A stretch of 5,920 nt of DNA, taken from Candidatus Thorarchaeota archaeon. Lineage in GTDB: Archaea > Asgardarchaeota > Thorarchaeia > Thorarchaeales > Thorarchaeaceae. This document shows, in pieces, positions 1-5,542 of the stretch; the first letter of the stretch is position 1; each line of letters opens with the position of its first letter. The notes beneath the pieces are model-generated. The model saw only the letters and a program-made list of their open reading frames with translations, was not told the origin of the DNA and did no database searches. Location: contig JABCSP010000149.1 in the NCBI GenBank assembly GCA_018238825.1, positions 1 to 5,920 on the forward strand. The letters run 5' to 3'. The position numbers and the translations under genes were made by a program.

Positions 1-66
1 GTGGACAGGCCTTTTCTCTTTTACTCGTCAAATTACATACCATTCATCGTTGTACCGAAAGTTTAA
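1..66 (+). CDS. Possible 3' end of an upstream gene, serpin-like C-terminus (partial)
   Basis: Reading from base 1, the frame is open for 21 codons and stops at TAA 64-66. The peptide begins VDRPFLFY and ends in a hydrophobic stretch followed by PKV. From family knowledge, serpins (protease inhibitors of family I4) carry a conserved D-[RH]-P-F-[LI]-F motif about 20 residues before their C-terminus, followed by a loop and a hydrophobic strand ending in G-R-V. Here motif, distance to stop and final hydrophobic strand all fit loosely, but the G-R of the last strand is P-K and the loop is about two residues short. The other two forward frames are also open for a while, so this frame is not proven to be coding. 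The rest of the gene would lie left of the window. Confidence 0.27.
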   Translation: MDRPFLFYSSNYIPFIVVPKV

Positions 67-70
67 AGAT
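56..70 (+). promoter_or_regulatory. Candidate archaeal BRE/TATA promoter for the ferritin gene
   Basis: CGAAAG followed directly by TTTAAAGAT resembles an archaeal purine-rich BRE next to an A/T-rich TATA box. Transcription would be expected to start about 25 bases downstream, near position 90, giving a leader of roughly 50 bases before the ferritin ATG. A second weaker TATA-like string, TGTATAT, lies at 91-97. The assignment is by eye only. The element would overlap the stop codon of the possible upstream gene. Confidence 0.4.
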
Positions 71-126
71 GAATTAGTTAACTATTGTGATGTATATCGA
101 CAGCGGAATACCATACACCGTTAGTT

Positions 127-132
127 GAGGTG
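127..132 (+). promoter_or_regulatory. Ribosome binding site deciding the ferritin start
   Basis: GAGGTG matches the complement of the archaeal 16S rRNA 3' end and sits six bases before ATG 139. It covers the alternative in-frame GTG at 130, so that codon is unlikely to be the start. Confidence 0.65.
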
Positions 133-138
133 CGTAAC

Positions 139-666
139 ATGGAGATTTCACAAGAATTAGTAGACGCAATTAACGAACAAATCAATTTTGAACTATACAG
201 CGCTTTCATTTACCTTTCAATGGGAACATGGTTAGAGGAACAGAACTTATGTGGAATGGCCCACTGGATGGAAGTTCAGTACCAAGAAGAGTTTGCTCAT
301 GCAATGAGGCTCTATCGCCATCTTACTGAACGCGGTGCTCGCGTTACTCTGAAAACAATTGAAGGACCAAAGACAGAATGGGCTTCAGCTCAAGATGTCT
401 TTGCTGATGCATATCATCATGAACTGCTTGTTACTGAGAGAATCTACAAGATTGGAGACATTGCTGACAAGCTTGGAGATAGATCTACTCAATCAATGCT
501 GACTTGGTTCTACAATGAACAAACTGAGGAAGAAGCGAACACGATGGGAATTCGTGACAAATTGAAATTGATTGGGGACTCTATTCCAGCTTTGCTACAA
601 CTTGATGCACAGCTCGGAACTAGACCTCCTGCTCCACCAATTCCAGCTGAATCTACAGATCCATAG
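139..666 (+). CDS. ftnA: Non-haem ferritin (FtnA-type iron storage protein)
   Basis: A 175-residue bacterial/archaeal-type ferritin that should assemble into a 24-subunit cytoplasmic shell, oxidise Fe(II) and store it as a ferric mineral. All ferroxidase ligands expected by comparison with E. coli FtnA are visible: E18, E51, H54, E95, Q128 and E131, with Y25 close by. The extra site C acids, E50, E127 and E130, are also present, so this is an active prokaryotic ferritin and not a haem-containing bacterioferritin. The N-terminal helix (ELVDAINEQINFELYSAFIY) is typical of the family. The C-terminus carries a short proline-rich tail (RPPAPPIP, then acidic residues) after the usual short E helix. 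ATG 139 is preferred to GTG 130 because GAGGTG lies at ideal spacing and the protein then begins where family members do. It seems to be monocistronic, with its own promoter candidate and a hairpin after the stop. Confidence 0.96.
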   Translation: MEISQELVDAINEQINFELYSAFIYLSMGTWLEEQNLCGMAHWMEVQYQEEFAHAMRLYRHLTERGARVTLKTIEGPKTEWASAQDVFADAYHHELLVTERIYKIGDIADKLGDRSTQSMLTWFYNEQTEEEANTMGIRDKLKLIGDSIPALLQLDAQLGTRPPAPPIPAESTDP

Positions 667-692
667 ATTCATTCAAAATTCAAAGTAGAAAC

Positions 693-714
693 ACCGGAGG
701 AACTTGCCTCCGGT
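693..714 (+). terminator. Hairpin followed by a T-rich stretch after ferritin
   Basis: ACCGGAGG (693-700) and CCTCCGGT (707-714) form a perfect 8-bp, GC-rich stem around the loop AACTTG, 26 bases after the ferritin stop. A T-rich run follows (about 719-747, including TTTCTTCGTTTTC). Archaeal termination depends mainly on the U-rich tract, so the stem may instead protect the 3' end of the ferritin mRNA. Either role marks the end of the ferritin unit. The loop and flanks do not suggest an attachment site. Confidence 0.55.
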
Positions 715-815
715 ACCTTATTTCTTCGTTTTCATTGATTTTAGTGCAAATGAGCTGTATTCGTAGGCTTCTTATGTTAGAGTTTCTCCCGTTTCTACCT
801 GTGTGAGTGGTAATT

Positions 816-2807
816 ATGCTACCAGAAGAAATTGTCAAGGTAGTGGCAGATACCGTATCAGGTATTCGAGCCAAAGGATATGTTCAGGCAATATCAACAC
901 ATCATAGAATTCAGGCAAGTCCAGGATTGCATGATGCGGTGATGTATCTGAAAGAGGAAATCAATGGACTTCCGGGAGTGGAGGTTAAACTACATGAATA
1001 TCCCGCAGATGGTAAGACAACCATTGGAACGTGGGAGGCAGTTCATGGTTGGGAAGCTAAAACAGGAAAGCTTACCCTTATAGAACCAGAAGAGACGTTA
1101 CTTGCAGACTACACTGCAGAACCAATCTCTCTGATTGCTCATTCTACATCTGCAGACATGGAAGCAGAAGTTGTCTATGTTGGTAAGGGAATGGGTCCAG
1201 AGGACTATGAAGGAAAAGATGTCAAGGGCAAAATTGTTCTTACAGAAGGATTGGCTAGAATGGTCCACAGGGTTGCATGTGTAAAGATGGGAGCCGCGGG
1301 TTTACTGACCTTTGTGCCACCATCAGATAGAGATGAGATTGCAGACCTAAGACGCTATGATGCAATTTGGCCTGCAGGAAATGAGAAAGACAGCACACGT
1401 TTTGGATTCTCATTGACTCAAGCAGATGGTCTCAAACTGAAAGGCTTGCTTGAGGATGGTAAGACAGTCAAGGTGAAAGCGAAAGTTGACGCTGCTCTCA
1501 CAGTTGGCAAAATCGAAGTTCTTTCAGCAGTTATTCCAGGAGAGGATAAAACCAAGGAATTCTGGTTAGCAGCGCATGTATGTCATTACAAACCAGGTGC
1601 AAATGATAATGCCTCTGGCAGTGGAGCAATCATGGAGGCACTCAGAGTTATCTCACAACTTATCAGTGAGGGCAAAATTCCGAAGCCATCATACTCGATT
1701 CGTTTCATATGGATGCCCGAGTGGTCCGGAACTATCTACTTCATTGACAATGAGAAGGCAGCTCTAAAGAGCTGTATCGGTATGCTCAACATGGATATGG
1801 TCGGAGCAGACCCGGCAAAGGCAGGTTGCACTCTTCACTTATTCAGAACACCATTCTCATTATCCACTACTCTCAACAACGTTGTTCGTTACTGGGGAGT
1901 AACTGAAGCACAGCGCAAGGATGATAGAAGAGAAGGTGGAACTATGACACCCCTACCTTTCAAGTATGATAGGTATAGTGCAGGTAGTGATCATTTCATG
2001 CTAACAGATAGCACTGTAGGAATTCCAGCGGTAATGCTGAATCAAAGTGGAGATAGATTCTATCATACCTCAACTGACACGATTGATAAGATTGATACAC
2101 GACAAATGGCTTACGCATCAAGAATCGCTACACTCACATCACTCTCGATGGTGTTACCAAAACATGTGTACGAAGAAACTATCATGACCCTAGCTCGAAA
2201 CGAATACATCGAGCTTATGCAAAGCGTTTCAACACAAGGTGTAACTGAGCTCTCACGTTGCCTAGGTGATCCTGAGAAGATATACCCCAGAGTCCTAAGA
2301 TGGCTTGGGCTCGCACATGACTTGGGTCAAGCTACTCTTGACAAAGCTGCAGAGGAATGGACATTGATTGCTGAACAAGAAGCAATCAGAAACGCCTTGA
2401 AGACTAGTCTACAAATGGCGTATACTACCGAGATGGTAATTGCTCGGAAAGCCTATGAAGGAGCATGTGCTGAGGTAGGTCTTGAAGCAATGCAGGAAGA
2501 TGATATTGTTTTAGATCCTAAAAGTTTTGGAATCGAGATCAAGCGCATTTATGACCATGCTCTGAGTCCATCATTCCTCGTTCTAAAACTTGGTGAAAAA
2601 GCTCTCAAGTATGAAGAGATGTGGAAAAAAGATCCACACTCAGGGGATAGACTCGATGAAGTGTTGAACATGTCCAAAGACTGGACTTCTCTAGACCAAA
2701 TCTGGGATATGCTCTGCTTCCAATTCGGGAATATTGAATCCGGAGTTCTGTTGGGAATCGTAAAGGATCTAGCAGAGGCGGGGATTATCGAATCAAGGAG
2801 TGTGTAA
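816..2807 (+). CDS. M28/DUF4910-like zinc metallopeptidase with inserted PA domain
   Basis: A 663-residue protein with no signal peptide or membrane segment, so probably cytosolic. The N-terminal 70 residues and about 236-450 form an M28-like aminopeptidase fold. A PA (protease-associated) domain is inserted at about 105-230, recognisable by YVGKGMGPEDY, GKDVKGKIVL and the GAAGLL segment. Metal and catalytic motifs are AAHVCHYKPGANDNASG (H254, D264), PEW (E302 as general base), LNMDMVG (D327), SDH (391-393) and YHTSTDTID (H417). The HVCH...NDNASG form resembles the DUF4910 group of clan MH. W303 stands where classic M28 enzymes have a second Glu that binds zinc. After residue 450 comes a helical extension, and residues of about 615-663 look like a small winged helix (inference). 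Substrate is unknown; aminopeptidase activity on peptides is likely. The start is uncertain: GTG 807 is possible, but ATG 816 has a GTGA/GAGTGG sequence upstream. It is probably cotranscribed with coaD. Confidence 0.85.
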   Translation: MLPEEIVKVVADTVSGIRAKGYVQAISTHHRIQASPGLHDAVMYLKEEINGLPGVEVKLHEYPADGKTTIGTWEAVHGWEAKTGKLTLIEPEETLLADYTAEPISLIAHSTSADMEAEVVYVGKGMGPEDYEGKDVKGKIVLTEGLARMVHRVACVKMGAAGLLTFVPPSDRDEIADLRRYDAIWPAGNEKDSTRFGFSLTQADGLKLKGLLEDGKTVKVKAKVDAALTVGKIEVLSAVIPGEDKTKEFWLAAHVCHYKPGANDNASGSGAIMEALRVISQLISEGKIPKPSYSIRFIWMPEWSGTIYFIDNEKAALKSCIGMLNMDMVGADPAKAGCTLHLFRTPFSLSTTLNNVVRYWGVTEAQRKDDRREGGTMTPLPFKYDRYSAGSDHFMLTDSTVGIPAVMLNQSGDRFYHTSTDTIDKIDTRQMAYASRIATLTSLSMVLPKHVYEETIMTLARNEYIELMQSVSTQGVTELSRCLGDPEKIYPRVLRWLGLAHDLGQATLDKAAEEWTLIAEQEAIRNALKTSLQMAYTTEMVIARKAYEGACAEVGLEAMQEDDIVLDPKSFGIEIKRIYDHALSPSFLVLKLGEKALKYEEMWKKDPHSGDRLDEVLNMSKDWTSLDQIWDMLCFQFGNIESGVLLGIVKDLAEAGIIESRSV

Positions 2808-2812
2808 AATCT

Positions 2813-2817
2813 GGGAG
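2813..2817 (+). promoter_or_regulatory. Probable ribosome binding site of coaD
   Basis: GGGAG lies between the peptidase stop and the TTG start of coaD, with an 11-base spacer, somewhat long. The only other in-frame codon between the TAA at 2805-2807 and TTG 2829 that resembles a start is CTG at 2811, which would leave no room for this site. Confidence 0.4.
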
Positions 2818-2828
2818 ACGGCCCGTGG

Positions 2829-3299
2829 TTGTATAACAAGGTCGTCTTTGCAGGCTCCTTTGACCATTTACATGAAGGACACAAGCATATACTACGTAAT
2901 GCGTTCAAGATTGGCAAGAATGTAGCTATTGGATTAACGACCGATAAAATGCTTCAAAATAAAACGAACAAGCATCTCTTACAATCCTTCGAAGAACGTC
3001 ACGGAGAAATTGAGAACTTCATAAAGAGTGAATGCGATGTTGATAGATGTTCTATCTTCTCCATTGATACAAAGGAAGGAGGGGCAGATACAATGAAAGA
3101 TCTTGAAGCACTCATTGTATCAGATGAGATTGGTGTTGTCCAGAATGCATTTGATATCAACCAGATGCGAATCGATAACGAGTTGAAGAGATTTCACATC
3201 ATCATTATCCCCAGAGTAAGAACTCCAGATGGTAGGCCACTCTCATCATCCAGAAAACGGAATGGAGAAATTTTCGATCCAGATACGCTCATTTACTAG
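2829..3299 (+). CDS. coaD: Phosphopantetheine adenylyltransferase, archaeal type
   Basis: A 156-residue nucleotidyltransferase that transfers AMP from ATP to 4'-phosphopantetheine, giving dephospho-CoA in coenzyme A synthesis. Family signatures are clear: VVFAGSFDHLHEGH at 5-18 containing the HxGH ATP-binding motif (H15-E-G-H18), IGLTTDKML at 34-42, the IVSDEIG...INQMR segment at 96-114, and LSSSRKRNGEI at 138-148, the counterpart of the ISSTRIR-GEI motif of archaeal PPATs. This is the archaeal/eukaryotic COG1019 branch, not bacterial CoaD. Length is normal. The start must be TTG 2829: it is the only usual start codon after an in-frame stop, and the protein then begins where its relatives do. 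The gene lies 21 bases after the peptidase, in the same reading frame. Its last 11 bases overlap the end of the opposite-strand RACo-like gene. Loose departures from the motif (SRK for TRI) leave a small chance of a related nucleotidyltransferase with another substrate. Confidence 0.9.
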   Translation: MYNKVVFAGSFDHLHEGHKHILRNAFKIGKNVAIGLTTDKMLQNKTNKHLLQSFEERHGEIENFIKSECDVDRCSIFSIDTKEGGADTMKDLEALIVSDEIGVVQNAFDINQMRIDNELKRFHIIIIPRVRTPDGRPLSSSRKRNGEIFDPDTLIY

Positions 3300-4539
3300 G
3301 AAATGGAAGGAATTCAAGAAAGAAAGTTTTGAACTCGTCCTCAGCAGATAGCTCGATGTAGTTCATTTCGCCAACTATCTTCTCTACCCTTTCACGATTC
3401 TTCTGAGTGAGTAAGAGACCTGCTCCCTTTACAGCACCATTTCTTACCTGAGTAATCTTAGCGTTGTCAAAAACTGGAAACATTCCAATTCGATATACAT
3501 CCTCAATCTTTAGATCAGAACCAAACACTCCTGTGAGAAAGATGTTGGTGATGTCTTTAGCTGAATAACCAGATCTCTTCAACAGCAATTCAATAGCACC
3601 ACGGATAGCAGCTTTGGACTGTTGTAGCATCCGAAGGTCTGTCTGTGCGATGAAAATATCTTTTCCAGTTGCAGTAGTATCTCCAAATACGAGTATGTAC
3701 TTTGCGACATTGGTTTCCAATGACAACCACTTAGTTTTGATATCACGGTTAAGAGACCCTCTTGGAAGTAATAGATTTGTATCGAGGAGAGAAGCCATTG
3801 CAGAAACGGCACCAGTACCACAGAGTCCTCTTGGCCGATCATTTCCAATTACGGAGAACGTAGGTTGGTATGTAGTAGAATCAATTCGGACTTCATTTAT
3901 TGCACCTTTCTCTCCGCCAAGACCGCACTCAGTAGCCATACCTTCGAATGCAGGACCAGAAGCTGCAGACGCAATCCAGATTCCACGAGGTGTAATTATT
4001 GAAATTTCAGTATTCGTGCCAACATCAATGGTCATTCTGATTTCATTCATACCCAAGAAATTACTGGCAATAATAACAGCCACAGCGTCGGGACCTATGA
4101 ATGACTCAACAACTGGTGGTGAATAGCATGTGGCTTGCGTTAAGAATTCAAGTCCTACCTCATGTGCTGGAATTGTGAGAGCATCCTTACTCGTTGCTTT
4201 GAACGGAGGTCTCAGTAAGGAGTCAAGGGGTAGGTCAAAGAATAGATGATGCATCACAGTGTTACCAACAATCGAAATATCTGATACCCTTGGTGGTTGG
4301 ATCTTACCATCCTGCAAGACCTCTTTGATTCCCTTCTCTATTTCATCAAGTATCAAATCGACGAGTATCTTCTGATTCATAGGATCTATAGTCGAGAATC
4401 TCATCCGAGAAATAATGTCGGAACCATAACGACCTTGAGGGTTCCTCATTAGAATCGGATTTTGTACAGTATGGTCATCCAACTTGATCAATTGAATCGT
4501 GATATTCGTCGTGCCAATATCGACAGCAATTCCATACAT
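3289..4539 (-). CDS. RACo-like ASKHA ATPase, corrinoid-protein reactivator lacking Fe-S domains
   Basis: A 416-residue protein matching the middle and C-terminal (DUF4445) ASKHA parts of RACo/RamA, proteins that use ATP to drive reductive reactivation of inactive Co(II) corrinoid methyltransferase proteins. From ATG 4539, visible motifs are AVDIGTTN (5-12, phosphate 1), IVGNTVMHH (90-98, family hallmark), GPDAVA (149-154), TIDVGTNTEI (170-179, phosphate 2), ASAASGPAFEG (190-200, hallmark), GLCGTGAV (238-245) and FLTGVFGSDL (334-343, adenosine side). Bacterial RACo has an N-terminal [2Fe-2S] domain and methanogen RamA a C-terminal 4Fe-4S ferredoxin. This protein has neither and only three scattered cysteines, so electrons must come from a separate partner. 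TTG 4554 (421 residues) is an alternative start with a weak GAGATG site. The gene follows the universal stress protein gene by 43 bases, probably in one operon. A different ATPase role within the family cannot be excluded. Confidence 0.85.
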   Translation of the reverse strand: MYGIAVDIGTTNITIQLIKLDDHTVQNPILMRNPQGRYGSDIISRMRFSTIDPMNQKILVDLILDEIEKGIKEVLQDGKIQPPRVSDISIVGNTVMHHLFFDLPLDSLLRPPFKATSKDALTIPAHEVGLEFLTQATCYSPPVVESFIGPDAVAVIIASNFLGMNEIRMTIDVGTNTEISIITPRGIWIASAASGPAFEGMATECGLGGEKGAINEVRIDSTTYQPTFSVIGNDRPRGLCGTGAVSAMASLLDTNLLLPRGSLNRDIKTKWLSLETNVAKYILVFGDTTATGKDIFIAQTDLRMLQQSKAAIRGAIELLLKRSGYSAKDITNIFLTGVFGSDLKIEDVYRIGMFPVFDNAKITQVRNGAVKGAGLLLTQKNRERVEKIVGEMNYIELSAEDEFKTFFLEFLPFPSK

Positions 4540-4582
4540 GCTAGGTTCTGGCAATGCACAACATCTCGATTGTAATTACTCC

Positions 4583-5032
4583 TTATCGGACAATCATCAC
4601 TGGACATGCTGCATGCTTAGAAACCTTATCACTAATAGAACCAGTGAATAATCGTTTGAGTCCACTTACACCTCTTGAGCCTATGATGATGACATCTGCT
4701 TTTCGCTCAGTGGCAACATCGATGATTCGAGCTGCAGGGTCTCCGTGAGATATCATGTCAATAACTTCACAGCCGCACCTATTGGCTAACCGCTTGGCTT
4801 TCTCTAGAATATCCTCACCAACCTTCTGAAGAGAGAGAAATGGTTGGTCTGAAACTGTATCATGATAGGGGGTAGCAGAAACTACCATTGGGACCACATG
4901 AAGTATCACTATCTCTGCGCCTAAAGAAGGTCCCATTGCACATGCATAACGCACGGCCTTCTCTGAATGTGCTGAGCCATCCACAGCAACAAGGATGCTC
5001 TTTATCGTGAAGCGTTTGTCGGTCTCACTCAT
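4583..5032 (-). CDS. Universal stress protein, ATP-binding UspA type
   Basis: A 149-residue single-domain Usp protein with the Rossmann-like alpha/beta fold, expected to be cytosolic and dimeric. The N-terminal strand ILVAVDGSAHSEKA (13-26) contains the conserved D18 that contacts adenine. The C-terminal GSRG at 118-121 followed nine residues later by GS (131-132) completes the G-2X-G-9X-G(S/T) motif of ATP-binding members such as MJ0577. The final strand CPVMIV is typical. These proteins act as nucleotide-dependent switches in stress and energy limitation; no specific partner is known here. ATG 5032 is chosen over the adjacent TTG 5035 because AGAGG lies seven bases upstream. The RACo-like gene follows closely on the same strand, and the alkyltransferase gene diverges on the other side, so the shared intergenic region may coordinate stress-related expression (inference). 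Confidence 0.94.
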   Translation of the reverse strand: MSETDKRFTIKSILVAVDGSAHSEKAVRYACAMGPSLGAEIVILHVVPMVVSATPYHDTVSDQPFLSLQKVGEDILEKAKRLANRCGCEVIDMISHGDPAARIIDVATERKADVIIIGSRGVSGLKRLFTGSISDKVSKHAACPVMIVR

Positions 5033-5039
5033 CAATCAT

Positions 5040-5044
5040 CCTCT
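5040..5044 (-). promoter_or_regulatory. Ribosome binding site of the universal stress protein gene
   Basis: On the minus strand AGAGG precedes ATG 5032 by seven bases. This supports that ATG over TTG 5035. Another ATG at 5039 is out of frame and meets a stop after four codons. Confidence 0.55.
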
Positions 5045-5088
5045 CTAAATCATTGATAGACTGCCGGCCTTATCTCTCTTTCCCAATA

Positions 5089-5111
5089 TTCACTCGCCTG
5101 CTGTGAGTGAA
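5089..5111. promoter_or_regulatory. Inverted repeat in the divergent intergenic region, possible operator
   Basis: TTCACTC (5089-5095) and GAGTGAA (5105-5111) are perfect 7-bp arms separated by nine bases, and two more inner positions can pair (one G-T, one C-G). The dyad lies between the divergent universal stress protein and alkyltransferase genes, beside AATATT at 5085-5090, which could serve as a weak TATA element for either direction. No T-run follows, and both genes point away from it, so a terminator is unlikely. A regulator binding site is the best guess, without direct support. Confidence 0.3.
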
Positions 5112-5146
5112 AGAGCCATATTCAAAATGTGAAAGAATGTCGAACA

Positions 5147-5151
5147 AGGAG
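5147..5151 (+). promoter_or_regulatory. Ribosome binding site deciding the alkyltransferase start
   Basis: AGGAG, nine bases before ATG 5161, is the only good site near the possible starts (GTG 5107, ATG 5137, ATG 5161). It favours the shortest form. Confidence 0.6.
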
Positions 5152-5160
5152 AATCAACAA

Positions 5161-5520
5161 ATGGACCTCAGCAAGATCAAGACAGAAGCAGATATTGTTA
5201 ATGCAACCTTAGGGATCAAAGGATATACTGAGTTTGACAGCAGGGTCTATGCTGCAACTTTCAAGATTCCTAAAGGAAAGATTAGTACCTATGGAAGAAT
5301 CGCAAAGATGATTGGTAGTCCTAATGCATTCAGAGCTGTTGCAAATTCCCTTCACAAGAATCCTCTCTTTCCAGTTGTTGCATGTCATCGCGTTGTGAAA
5401 GGAGATGGTAGCTTTGGTGGTGATAGAGTCAGAGCAGAAGGAAGATGCAAGCACTGTGAGGAAGAGGGAGTTCCTATCACTAATGGAAAAGTGAAGATGA
5501 GTGGTGACATCATCTATTGA
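5161..5520 (+). CDS. ogt: Methylated-DNA-protein-cysteine S-methyltransferase (MGMT/Ogt), short form
   Basis: A 119-residue protein consisting only of the DNA-binding/catalytic domain of the MGMT family, which repairs O6-alkylguanine by moving the alkyl group irreversibly to its own cysteine. Visible elements are FKIPKGKISTYGRIAKMIG (34-52; Y44 is the DNA-phosphate/nucleotide-flipping Tyr), FRAVANSLHKNP (57-68; R58 is the arginine finger), VVACHRVV (72-79; C75 is the acceptor) and a GG at 86-87. The canonical PCHRV is ACHRV here. Cys is kept, so this is not an alkyltransferase-like protein, which has Trp. The N-terminal RNase H-like domain of Ada/Ogt is absent. Near the C-terminus, where homologues have a helix of K..LL..EG type, this protein reads RCKHCEEEGV, with a CxxC pair (C96, C99). 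The AGGAG site supports ATG 5161; ATG 5137 and GTG 5107 would add 8 or 18 residues. It is transcribed divergently from the stress protein gene. Confidence 0.9.
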   Translation: MDLSKIKTEADIVNATLGIKGYTEFDSRVYAATFKIPKGKISTYGRIAKMIGSPNAFRAVANSLHKNPLFPVVACHRVVKGDGSFGGDRVRAEGRCKHCEEEGVPITNGKVKMSGDIIY

Positions 5521-5542
5521 ATTAAGTAATGTCTAGCACAAT

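Noticed and set aside
11..22. T-rich run as a terminator for an upstream gene
   Set aside because: It would lie inside the possible upstream coding frame and has no stem before it.
1..43. Minus-strand frame starting ATG 43 and open to the left edge
   Set aside because: Only 14 codons are visible, with no ribosome site, so there is too little to call a divergent gene.
2..124. Second forward frame open from the left edge to TAG 122-124
   Set aside because: It gives a 40-residue peptide with no recognisable motif and would run through the ferritin promoter candidate. It cannot be excluded without upstream sequence.
680..874. Minus-strand 64-codon frame covering the ferritin-peptidase gap
   Set aside because: It runs through the terminator-like hairpin and the start of the peptidase gene, and the protein looks random.
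2549..2917. Minus-strand open frame of 122 codons across the peptidase-coaD junction
   Set aside because: It overlaps the ends of two well-supported genes and its translation is rich in Ser, Pro and Cys with no family resemblance.
3614..4126. Long forward open frame (170 codons) opposite the RACo-like gene
   Set aside because: It is antisense to a gene with all family motifs, has no recognisable domain and no ribosome site. It arises from codon use on the other strand.
5063..5068. GCCGGC palindrome in the divergent intergenic region
   Set aside because: A six-base palindrome is common by chance and is not extended by flanking complementarity.
5161..5520. Alkyltransferase-like (ATL) protein instead of MGMT
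   Set aside because: ATL proteins replace the acceptor cysteine with Trp or another residue; here C75 is present in ACHRV.
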